The translations under genes and the position numbers were made by a program. A model generated the notes under the pieces. The model was not told where the DNA came from, searched no databases, and saw only the letters and a list, made by a program, of their open reading frames with translations. DNA of 6,114 bases, taken from Anaerolineales bacterium (GTDB lineage Bacteria; Chloroflexota; Anaerolineae; Anaerolineales; E44-bin32). Shown here piece after piece: positions 1 through 5,848 of the stretch. Each line of letters starts with the position of its first letter. The first letter of the stretch is position 1. Location of the stretch: NCBI GenBank assembly GCA_030606845.1, contig JAUWFP010000138.1:1-6114 (forward strand), in the 5' to 3' direction.

Positions 1-690
1 GCTCAATTTGCACCATTAGAAGCGCCCCTTAACGACGCGAAGAGTCTGAAAGTGATAGAGAAGGATTTTCAAGACTACATCTTCCACGGCGCGGGCTTGA
101 AGATACCGTCGAATCCAGCTTTAAAAATATTTGCGACCCCAGGGACATCGGAAGCCGAGTTCCATAGCCAATGCAGTGAAGCCGCGGACGAAGCCGCGGA
201 TATCGAGGTAAGAAAATTAGAGAAGAAGTATAAGACCAAGATCAAGCGCATTAATGACCGGTTGACCAAGGAACAGCGTGAGCTGGCCGAGGATCAGGCC
301 GACCTGGGCTCCCGTAAAGTAGAGGAGTTTGCTACGCTTGCAGAAAACGTCTTCGGTCTTTTCTCCGGGTCACGCAGCTCTCGCCGAATTTCCACCTCGT
401 TGACGAAACGTAGAATGACTTCAAAGGCAAAAGCCGATGTAGAGGAGTCTGAAGATGTCATCGAGGATTTTATCCAGGAGTTGGATGACTTGCGGGCAGA
501 ACTGGCCCAAGAAATCGATGAGATCCACGACCGTTGGGATCAGGTGGCTTTGGAGATTGAGGAGACCGTGATTGCTCCCTTTAAGAAGAATATCCGTGTG
601 GATTTGTTCGGGGTCGCATGGACTCCGTATTGGCGAGTTATGGTAGGGGACAACGATCTCGAGTTGCCCGGCTATGGTGAGGGGGTATGA
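1..690 (+). CDS. C-terminal part of a HerA/DUF87-like ATP-binding protein (5' end outside the window)
   Basis: The reading frame is open from the first base to the TGA at 688-690, giving 229 residues. The GTG at 52 is therefore very probably an internal valine codon and not a start. No Walker motifs are present, so any ATPase domain lies upstream. Visible are a highly charged coiled coil at about residues 65-115 of the fragment, a Gly/Ser/Arg-rich hinge at about 119-138 (FSGSRSSRR, then TKRRMTSKAKA), a second acidic coiled coil at about 145-187, and an aromatic end (VDLFGVAWTPYWRV). This architecture recalls the tails of HerA/DUF87-type ATP-binding proteins common in Chloroflexota and cyanobacteria, which are thought to be hexameric DNA-translocase-like ATPases. 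That assignment is from memory of the family and is moderate only; the coding call is firm. The stop overlaps the next start by 4 nt (ATGA), so the two genes are probably co-transcribed. Confidence 0.72.
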   Translation, partial: AQFAPLEAPLNDAKSLKVIEKDFQDYIFHGAGLKIPSNPALKIFATPGTSEAEFHSQCSEAADEAADIEVRKLEKKYKTKIKRINDRLTKEQRELAEDQADLGSRKVEEFATLAENVFGLFSGSRSSRRISTSLTKRRMTSKAKADVEESEDVIEDFIQELDDLRAELAQEIDEIHDRWDQVALEIEETVIAPFKKNIRVDLFGVAWTPYWRVMVGDNDLELPGYGEGV

Positions 691-1448
691 GTCTAGTTGA
701 TGATCTGATAGCTCAAGTGCCGGAAGGTGAGATTGAGCAAATCCGAGTGGGCCTCCATTGGACTGCGGTTGTAGTGAACCAGGGAGGAGAACGAAGATGC
801 GGTCTTGCGTCAACGCTATCAGAACCCCACAAACGAGGTGAGCCGGCCGTCCCGGAGGCGGGTGAGCTGACGCGGTACACAGGTCGTGAACTTGTTAAGC
901 TAGCATTTGAGGAGGAAAAGCCCGTTTTATCCAGTGTAGGGGTAGCGACGCTCAATGCGTTATTGCCGGATCCTCACCCTGAGAGGATTGATGAAGAACA
1001 AGCGGAATCACTCCTTGCACGATATGGCGCCAACCGGACCGTTGCCTTGATTGGGCATTTCCCTTTTGTGCCACGCCTTCGAAGTAAGGTAGGCGAGCTT
1101 CAAGTCCTGGAGCTAAGGCCGCGCCAGGGTGATCTGCCGGCAGATATGGCCTCTGAGGTTCTGCCGCAAGCGGACGTTGTGGCGATCACGAGCATGGCCT
1201 TAATTAATCGCACGTTGGAGTCACTGCTTGAACTGTGTGCGCCAGAGGCACTGGTCATCGTGCTCGGACCCAGCACACCGATGAGTCCGGTGCTCTTCGA
1301 ATATGGGATCGACATCCTCGCTGGATCGCAAATTGTCGATATCGAAGGGGTTTTACGCGCGGTATGCCAGGGCGGGAATTTCAGGCAGGTTCACCGCGCG
1401 GGAGTCAAGTTGATTGCGCAGCAACGTGAAGGTCTAGAAGAAGCGTAA
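687..1448 (+). CDS. DUF4213/DUF364 (putative heavy-metal chelation) protein
   Basis: This is a complete 253-residue protein. The N-terminal part (about 1-95) matches the DUF4213 style, with GLHWTAVVV at 22-30 and CGLAS at 38-42. The C-terminal part (about 110-245) is a Rossmann-like DUF364 domain: IGHFPFVPRL at 122-131, TSMALINRTLESLL at 168-181, LGPSTPMSP at 193-201 and CQGGNFR at 227-233. The family has an enolase-N-like plus Rossmann-like fold and is called putative heavy-metal chelation, but no reaction is established. No signal peptide or membrane segment is visible, so it is probably cytosolic. The start is ATG 687, overlapping the upstream TGA and preceded by a G-rich stretch (GGTGAGGGGG, 676-685) that contains a GAGG ribosome site; this fits translational coupling. 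A NifX-like gene follows 72 nt downstream, which supports a role in handling a metal or metallocluster. Family confidence is good; function is inference. Confidence 0.85.
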   Translation: MSLVDDLIAQVPEGEIEQIRVGLHWTAVVVNQGGERRCGLASTLSEPHKRGEPAVPEAGELTRYTGRELVKLAFEEEKPVLSSVGVATLNALLPDPHPERIDEEQAESLLARYGANRTVALIGHFPFVPRLRSKVGELQVLELRPRQGDLPADMASEVLPQADVVAITSMALINRTLESLLELCAPEALVIVLGPSTPMSPVLFEYGIDILAGSQIVDIEGVLRAVCQGGNFRQVHRAGVKLIAQQREGLEEA

Positions 1449-1449
1449 G

Positions 1450-1463
1450 TAATTGAGCAATTA
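1450..1463. promoter_or_regulatory. Perfect palindrome upstream of the NifX-like gene (site 1)
   Basis: TAATTG-AG-CAATTA is a perfect inverted repeat with 6-bp arms and a 2-nt centre. It begins one base after the stop codon of the DUF364 gene. It is AT-rich and has no T-run after it, so it does not look like a terminator. Its form suits a dimeric DNA-binding regulator, but no specific regulator can be named. Its centre lies 21.5 bp from that of a second palindrome. Confidence 0.35.
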
Positions 1464-1470
1464 TGAGACC

Positions 1471-1485
1471 TATCGTGATACGATA
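1471..1485. promoter_or_regulatory. Perfect palindrome upstream of the NifX-like gene (site 2, candidate operator)
   Basis: TATCGT-GAT-ACGATA is a perfect inverted repeat with 6-bp arms and a 3-nt centre. It lies 36 bp before the ATG of the NifX-like gene and 23 bp before its ribosome site. A repressor or activator bound here could control the NifX-like gene separately from the upstream pair. The sequence differs from site 1, so one protein need not bind both. No regulator gene is in the window. Confidence 0.4.
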
Positions 1486-1520
1486 TGCCATCCCCTACGA
1501 GGGAACATGGAGGCTAGAAC

Positions 1521-1979
1521 ATGAGATTCGCAATTTCAACAGAGGATAACAAAGGGTTAGAGAGCAATGTGAGCCAACACTTTGGCCGATGCCCTTATTT
1601 CGTCATCGTGGATTTTGAAGATGAGGCGGTAAAGGAAGTTAAGGTTGTTGACAACCCATTCTTTGCGGGGCACGGTCCCGGGCAGGTCCCTGAATATATC
1701 GCCTCGCTTGAAGCGCATGTGATGATCTGTGGTGGAATGGGTCGGCGAGCGGACGAGTTCTTCGACAATTATGGGATAAAAACCGCCACTGGAGCTGTCG
1801 GCACGGCGCAGGAAGCATTAACGAGTTTTCAGGAGGGCAAACTGTCCGAAGGTGGAAACTGCGGCGGTCATGGTGAGGGACATGGACACGGTCATGGCCA
1901 GGGTCATGGCCACGGTCATGGTGACTGCAAGGACCATGCTGAATCCGACCAATCTGATACAAAACCGTTGCACATCTAG
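1521..1979 (+). CDS. NifX/NifB-family iron-molybdenum cluster-binding protein with His-rich tail
   Basis: This is a complete 152-residue cytosolic protein. Residues 1-110 form the dinitrogenase FeMo-cofactor biosynthesis fold (PF02579 type) shared by NifX, NafY and the NifB C-terminus: MRFAISTED start, SQHFGRCPYFVIVD at 18-31, a DNP at 44-46, and the CGGMGRRADEFF stretch at 70-81. Family members bind Fe-S or FeMo-type cluster precursors, or act as small metal carriers. Stand-alone copies are frequent in anaerobes that lack nitrogenase. Residues 114-139 form a Gly/His tail with eight His and two Cys (C114, C136), a likely site for Ni, Zn, Co or Fe. The ATG at 1521 has GGAGG at 1509-1513 with 7 nt spacing, so the start is secure. 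A terminator follows. No nifH, nifD, nifK, nifE or nifN is nearby, so a nitrogenase role is not supported; metallocluster or metal handling is the inference. Confidence 0.9.
   Translation: MRFAISTEDNKGLESNVSQHFGRCPYFVIVDFEDEAVKEVKVVDNPFFAGHGPGQVPEYIASLEAHVMICGGMGRRADEFFDNYGIKTATGAVGTAQEALTSFQEGKLSEGGNCGGHGEGHGHGHGQGHGHGHGDCKDHAESDQSDTKPLHI
1866..1925 (+). repeat. Five tandem 12-bp repeats encoding the Gly-His tail
   Basis: Five contiguous units of exactly 12 bp begin at 1866, 1878, 1890, 1902 and 1914. Each is close to GGTCATGGNCAC, and the first seven bases GGTCATG are identical in four of the five (unit 2 has GGACATG). Each unit encodes GHGx with x = E, H, Q, H, D, at residues 116-135. Because 12 is a multiple of 3, slippage would add or remove GHGx units without breaking the frame. 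Confidence 0.9.
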
Positions 1980-1989
1980 AGAACTTCGC

Positions 1990-2053
1990 ATCTTCGCCAT
2001 CGTTCATTCAGCTTCACCATCGATGCTGAGACGGAGGCGAAGATTTTTTGTTT
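1990..2053 (+). terminator. Rho-independent terminator of the plus-strand group
   Basis: ATCTTCGCC at 1990-1998 pairs perfectly with GGCGAAGAT at 2036-2044. Further pairing inside the loop (CGT 2001-2003 with ACG 2031-2033; TTCAGC 2007-2012 with GCTGAG 2025-2030, one G-U) makes a long imperfect hairpin. The run of T at 2044-2049 and TTT at 2051-2053 follow directly. It lies 10 nt after the stop of the NifX-like gene. The opposite strand has no T-run beside the stem, so it should work mainly for plus-strand transcripts. Confidence 0.75.
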
Positions 2054-2081
2054 AAGGATGCGGGCAAGCACGGAGAGACGA

Positions 2082-3116
2082 TCAACTGGTCAGAGGCCAG
2101 TTCGGGAGAACATCGATGTCGAGCGCGTCACGCTGACCGTTCAGGAAGCGACGATGGCCCACGGCGGCGATCATCGCCGCATTGTCGGTGCATAAAGCCA
2201 GGGGTGGAACTCGAACTGGGATTTTTGATTTTGTCTGAAAGGAGGCTCGTAAAGATTGGTTGGCGGATACCCCGCCGGCGACGAGGATTTCGTTGGCGTT
2301 GAACTCCTTTGCCGCTGCGAGTGTTTTCCCAACAAGCACGTCCACGACCGCCTCCTGAAACGAAGCAGCGAGATCGGCAATCGGCAGATCGCCTTCAGGG
2401 GCTTCCACGCCCGCTTCGAGATTGGGTTGCAGCGAGCGCACTTCACGCAAAACTGCCGTTTTCAATCCACTGAATGAAAAATCCCAGGTGTCTTCCATCC
2501 AAGAGCGCGGGAATTTAAAAGCATCCGCTTCTCCATCTTTGGCAATTTCTTCTATTGCCGGACCCCCGGGATAGCTGAGACCGAGCAAGCGCGCAACTTT
2601 GTCGAAGGCTTCGCCGGCGGCGTCGTCGAGAGTGCCTCCCAGCCGTTCGTACTGGAGGTGATCGCGCATTAATAGCAATTCCGTATGCCCACCCGAGACG
2701 ATTAATCCAAGAAGAGGAAATGTGGGTTCTTCCTCTTCAACGAGCCAGATAGAGTATAGGTGGGCTTCCAGGTGATTAATTCCCAGAAGTGGCAGGCCCG
2801 CGCCTATCGCAAGTCCTTTTGCCATATTCAGCCCGACGACGAGCGAACCGGCTAAGCCGGGCCCACGCGTGACGGCGATAGCATCGATTGACTCTAGGCC
2901 TACGTGTGCCTCAGCGAGGGCGCTGGAAACAACTTGATGGATAGTTTCGATGTGAGCGCGTGATGCCATCTCAGGGAAGATGCCGCCGTATTCGGCGTGT
3001 ATCTCTGTCTGGGAAGCGATGATGTTTGAGGCGATGTGGCGGCCGTTTTCAAGGACCGCCGCTGCGGTTTCGTCGCAGGATGTCTCGATCCCCAGAATGC
3101 GTGTCTCTTCGCTCAT
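2082..3116 (-). CDS. tsaD: tRNA N6-adenosine threonylcarbamoyltransferase TsaD
   Basis: TsaD transfers the threonylcarbamoyl group from threonylcarbamoyl-AMP to A37 of ANN-decoding tRNAs (t6A), working in the cytosol with TsaB and TsaE. The 344-residue product has the full family length and motifs: ILGIETSCDET at 7-17, the metal-binding HLEAH at 115-119, SGGHTE at 141-146, DDAAGEAFDKVARLLG at 164-179, FSFSGLKTA at 213-221, GGVSAN at 281-286 and the metal ligand D311 in CTDNAAM. I chose ATG 3116 because the family motif starts a few residues in and an AGCGAG sits 6 nt upstream. A GTG at 3140 would add eight residues (MKSESEKL) with no ribosome site. It is the last gene of the minus-strand group, 41 nt after the M24 peptidase. 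The other t6A genes are not in the window. Confidence 0.96.
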   Translation of the reverse strand: MSEETRILGIETSCDETAAAVLENGRHIASNIIASQTEIHAEYGGIFPEMASRAHIETIHQVVSSALAEAHVGLESIDAIAVTRGPGLAGSLVVGLNMAKGLAIGAGLPLLGINHLEAHLYSIWLVEEEEPTFPLLGLIVSGGHTELLLMRDHLQYERLGGTLDDAAGEAFDKVARLLGLSYPGGPAIEEIAKDGEADAFKFPRSWMEDTWDFSFSGLKTAVLREVRSLQPNLEAGVEAPEGDLPIADLAASFQEAVVDVLVGKTLAAAKEFNANEILVAGGVSANQSLRASFQTKSKIPVRVPPLALCTDNAAMIAAVGHRRFLNGQRDALDIDVLPNWPLTS

Positions 3117-3157
3117 GAGTTTCTCGCTTTCACTCTTCACACATGGTTGGTTTGTGC

Positions 3158-4414
3158 TTAGTCTACCTGCATCTTGAGGACGAGATCTTTGGGGAACTCG
3201 ACTAAAGTCTCAAGCACACCATCCGGGCGCATCCAGGCCGTATCCTCGATGCGAACACCCAGTCCGCGGTCAGGGTAATAAAGCCCGGGTTCGACGGTGA
3301 TAACCGACCCGGGCAGCAACGTATCCTCGAATTTCGTATTGAAACTAGGCGCTTCATGGACGTCCAGCCCGATACCATGAGCGAGGCTGTGAACATAGCC
3401 GTCGGTCGTCAGGGGGTTGGAAAGGATGGAGGGGTGCCCTTTCGCTTCAAAGAGTTCGCAAGTTAGGGTCTGGTAATCGCGGCAGGGTTTATGGGGTCTG
3501 ATCGCCGAATATACGGTCTCGTACACTTCCAGGACATCCTCGTAAATTTGCAGGACTTCGTCCGGGGCGTGGTCAAGACACCATGTCCGTGTGAAGTCAT
3601 AGAAGTAACCCCCACCTGCCTCACAGGGGTAGATATCGAAGACGATGGTTTGTCCTACAGGGATGGGATCCGAATCGGTTCCGGTGCTGTGGGGAATCCC
3701 GGCGTCGCGTCCAACAGCGAAGATCGACCCTTTGGGGTTTTCGGCGCCGCGCATCGCCAGCCAGAGGTTGATTTTGCGTTTGACATCTCCTATTGTGAGC
3801 CGCTCTCCCTCGCGATTCACCAGGTAGCCACCTTTAACACTATGGGAGGTTAAATACCCGGCCACATCTGCGACAACGGCGGTGGTGATGCGTCCCATGG
3901 CGCGAATTCGTTCGATCTCACTATCGTCCTTGGTCACGCGTGCTTGCGAGATCACCGAGCGCAGCATGTCCTCACCTAATATTTCGACATCGGGCAATTT
4001 GGTGCGCAAGAAATCGATGGTCCTAAGCCAATCCCCGAATTCGATCTTGCCATAGATGCCAATGCGACCGTGGATTTTATACTCGGCGAGAACTTTCTCA
4101 AGTAACAGCGCCGCAGCCAGGTTGCTGTCTCGATTCGCTTGTTCGAGCAGCGCCGGATAATCGTAATCAGCGTAACTGTTCTTGGTCTCCAGCCCCGTTG
4201 CTGTGGCTTCCTCGCGTTCCATCGGGATGTGGAAGTGGATTGCCTTCCTCCCACTCATTTTGAGTAGAAAGCAAGGCGGTTGGCCACTTCCGCCGGCGGA
4301 TAGGTGTGCGAGACCGGTGAAATAGGCCATTGGCGCATTGTGGGCTGCGGGGCCGAGGACGAGCAAAGCATCGAGATCGGCTTCTTTCATCAGGCGGTCG
4401 ATGTCGGTTTTCAT
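3158..4414 (-). CDS. M24-family Xaa-Pro-type metallopeptidase
   Basis: This 418-residue protein has a creatinase-like N-terminal domain (about 1-160) and a pita-bread M24 catalytic domain (about 165-415). All five dinuclear-metal ligands are visible: D260, D273 (DFTRTW), H346 (HGIGLDVHEAP), E375 (VEPGLYY) and E390 (RIEDT). The M24 helper His residues are H242 (GIPHS) and H353. Family members cleave the bond before proline in short peptides (aminopeptidase P or prolidase); which substrate applies here cannot be told. No signal peptide is seen, so it is probably cytosolic. The first Asp is followed by I-Y-P and the D-to-D spacing is 13, two more than in classical members. ATG 4414 has AGGAG 7 nt upstream. 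The in-frame ATG at 4441 has no ribosome site and abuts a strong hairpin. It lies between selA and tsaD on the same strand and is probably co-transcribed with one or both. Confidence 0.92.
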   Translation of the reverse strand: MKTDIDRLMKEADLDALLVLGPAAHNAPMAYFTGLAHLSAGGSGQPPCFLLKMSGRKAIHFHIPMEREEATATGLETKNSYADYDYPALLEQANRDSNLAAALLLEKVLAEYKIHGRIGIYGKIEFGDWLRTIDFLRTKLPDVEILGEDMLRSVISQARVTKDDSEIERIRAMGRITTAVVADVAGYLTSHSVKGGYLVNREGERLTIGDVKRKINLWLAMRGAENPKGSIFAVGRDAGIPHSTGTDSDPIPVGQTIVFDIYPCEAGGGYFYDFTRTWCLDHAPDEVLQIYEDVLEVYETVYSAIRPHKPCRDYQTLTCELFEAKGHPSILSNPLTTDGYVHSLAHGIGLDVHEAPSFNTKFEDTLLPGSVITVEPGLYYPDRGLGVRIEDTAWMRPDGVLETLVEFPKDLVLKMQVD

Positions 4415-4421
4415 GATTGTG

Positions 4422-4426
4422 CTCCT
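4422..4426 (-). promoter_or_regulatory. Ribosome binding site deciding the M24 peptidase start
   Basis: On the minus strand AGGAG lies 7 nt before the ATG at 4414. The alternative in-frame ATG at 4441 has nothing similar, so the shorter protein is preferred. Confidence 0.7.
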
Positions 4427-4443
4427 GAAATTCAGCTCCATGT

Positions 4444-4474
4444 GTTGGAAATGCAGATGTGCTGCAATTCCAAC
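4444..4474 (-). other. Strong hairpin between selA and the M24 gene, function unknown
   Basis: In plus-strand reading, GTTGGAAATGCAG (4444-4456) and CTGCAATTCCAAC (4462-4474) are inverted copies with one mismatch (4451 against 4467) around a 5-nt loop, ATGTG. With 12 of 13 pairs this is far beyond chance for an 84-nt gap. It begins 24 nt after the selA stop codon and ends 29 nt before the peptidase ATG at 4414. No T-run follows on either strand, so it is not a standard intrinsic terminator. It could be an intercistronic RNA stem that sets mRNA stability, a rho-related or processing site, a dispersed repeat, or an operator for a dimer. Confidence 0.8.
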
Positions 4475-4498
4475 TGCGTACTCTGGATATTGAGGCTC

Positions 4499-5848
4499 TC
4501 AGCGGTTGAGAACAAGCTCGATCCCCGTTAATAGATCGTTTTCTTGGTCGGTCAGTACTGTTCTCGGGTCAAAAACGACCCGGTCATCCTCCACTCGAGC
4601 GATAATTGGTGGGTTCACCTCGCGCAACCGACCCGCGAAGGCATTCGGGTGCTTCACCTTCAGGGCGAGAAGCGTGGTGGGTAGGGTTTCCTCGGGAAGA
4701 CTGCCCCCTCCGACGGTTGAGCGACCCGGGATGATTTCCCCCTGCCCCAGGTGTTTTCTCCAGGCTGCAGCGCGCCCTTCTACAGAATCCTCGGTGGCGG
4801 CGATCATCTGCCAAATAGGGACTTCCGATGTTGCGTTCCCTTTCAGGTAATGCAGCAAAGTCGCGGAAAGCGCCGCCAGGCAGAGCTTATCGGGTCTCAC
4901 GGCACGGGCGAGCGGTTGGCGGCGAAGTTTGTCGATGAGACCCTTCTCCCCGGTTAAGATCCCCGCCTGCGGACCTCCGAGCAGTTTATCCCCCGAAAAT
5001 GCTACGAGTGAAGACCCTATTTGGAGTGATTCTTGCACGGTTGGTTCATGTCCCAGGCCGAACTGTGCTGTGTCGAGCAACGCGCCGGAGCCGATGTCAT
5101 CCAACACGGGAATGCCGCGGCGTTTGCCGAGTTCGACCAGTTCGGTGAGAGAGGGTTCCGTAGTGAACCCCACAATCTTGAAGTTTGAATGATGAGCACG
5201 CATGATCAAAGCTGTTCGATCTTCGATTGCATCTTCGAAGTCTCTCAGATGAGTGCGATTCGTCGTTCCCACTTCGACCAGCTTGGCGCCGGATTGTTTG
5301 AGCACGTCCGGGATGCGGAATCCGCCCCCGATTTCGATGAGTTGAGAGCGGGCGATCAACACCTGCTTGCGGCGGGCGAGGCTCGTGAGCGCCAGGAGGA
5401 TGGCGGCGGCGTTGTTATTCACGACCAGCGCAGCCTCTGCTCCTGTAAGCCGAGTGATAAGCGCTTCGGCGTGCATATCGCGTTTGCCTCGACGGCCGCG
5501 CTGAAGTTCATACTCGAGTGTGCTGTAGCCAGTGCTGACAGAGAGCATCGCCTCCCGGGCGGTGCGGCTCAATGGGGAGCGGCCCAGGTTGGTGTGGATG
5601 ATGACGCCAGTGGCGTTAATCACCGATTGCAGCGTGGGTGTAAGCCAGGAGGTAAGCATATCGCCCGTTTGTGCGATGAGGGTTTGTTCATCCGGTGATG
5701 GTGCCCCCTCAAGCACAGCCTGGCGGGTGAGCGCGAGCTGCTCCCGGAAGGCTTGGACGCAAAGAGCGTGACCGTAAGCAGAAATTAGAGAAGCAGCTTG
5801 CGGGTGGTTCAGGAGATGGTCTACAGAAGGGATGTCTCTCAAGCTCAC
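4499..5848 (-). CDS. selA: L-seryl-tRNA(Sec) selenium transferase SelA
   Basis: SelA is a cytosolic PLP enzyme that converts Ser-tRNA(Sec) to Sec-tRNA(Sec) using selenophosphate. From the GTG start the product is 449 residues, against about 460 in E. coli. The N-terminal tRNA-binding region (LRDIPSVDHLLNHP, then ISAYGH) is followed by the large PLP domain: NATGVIIHTNLGRSPLS at 78-94, NNNAAA at 144-149, LIEIGGGFRIPDVL at 170-183, DDIGSGALLD at 250-259, and FSGDKLLGGPQAG at 284-296 with K288 as the expected PLP lysine. RPDKLCLAALSATL and VGGGSLPEETLPT complete the signature. GTG 5848 is favoured over ATG 5863: GGAGG sits 8 nt upstream, and GTGA gives a 4-nt overlap with the upstream stop. Starting at 5863 adds five residues and lacks a ribosome site. 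Presence of selA implies that the organism makes selenoproteins; selB, selC and selD are not in the window. Confidence 0.95.
   Translation of the reverse strand: MSLRDIPSVDHLLNHPQAASLISAYGHALCVQAFREQLALTRQAVLEGAPSPDEQTLIAQTGDMLTSWLTPTLQSVINATGVIIHTNLGRSPLSRTAREAMLSVSTGYSTLEYELQRGRRGKRDMHAEALITRLTGAEAALVVNNNAAAILLALTSLARRKQVLIARSQLIEIGGGFRIPDVLKQSGAKLVEVGTTNRTHLRDFEDAIEDRTALIMRAHHSNFKIVGFTTEPSLTELVELGKRRGIPVLDDIGSGALLDTAQFGLGHEPTVQESLQIGSSLVAFSGDKLLGGPQAGILTGEKGLIDKLRRQPLARAVRPDKLCLAALSATLLHYLKGNATSEVPIWQMIAATEDSVEGRAAAWRKHLGQGEIIPGRSTVGGGSLPEETLPTTLLALKVKHPNAFAGRLREVNPPIIARVEDDRVVFDPRTVLTDQENDLLTGIELVLNR

Noticed and set aside
52..690. GTG at 52 as the start of the first gene
   Set aside because: The frame is open from base 1, the GTG has no ribosome site, and the residues before it continue the protein smoothly. 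The gene is better read as truncated by the window edge.
1132..1145. Perfect 14-bp palindrome ATCTGCCGGCAGAT
   Set aside because: It lies inside the DUF364 coding region, and about one such palindrome in a few windows of this size is expected by chance.
1..1448. HerA-type anti-phage defence pair
   Set aside because: Known HerA defence pairs use a nuclease or Sir2-type partner. The neighbour here is a DUF364 protein with no nuclease motif, and no other defence gene is present.
1453..1484. Sigma-70-type promoter (TTGAGC with TACGAT)
   Set aside because: The spacing is 20 nt and the -10 match is only 4 of 6, so it is too weak to annotate. A promoter in the gap remains possible.
1639..2007. Open frames opposite the NifX-like gene, including His-rich and Met/Thr-rich products
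   Set aside because: They arise from the 12-bp repeat read on the other strand or in other frames, and have no ribosome site or family likeness.
3117..3140. GTG 3140 as the tsaD start
   Set aside because: No ribosome site precedes it and the extra eight residues are not typical of TsaD. ATG 3116 fits better.
4444..4501. Bacterial SECIS element after the selA TGA, making it a selenocysteine codon
   Set aside because: SelA ends at its normal family length there, the stem starts about 24 nt after the TGA, and the frame beyond shows no SelA-like continuation.
5189..5698. 169-residue plus-strand open frame opposite selA
   Set aside because: It is antisense to conserved SelA motifs and has no recognisable domain; it is a shadow of the real gene.
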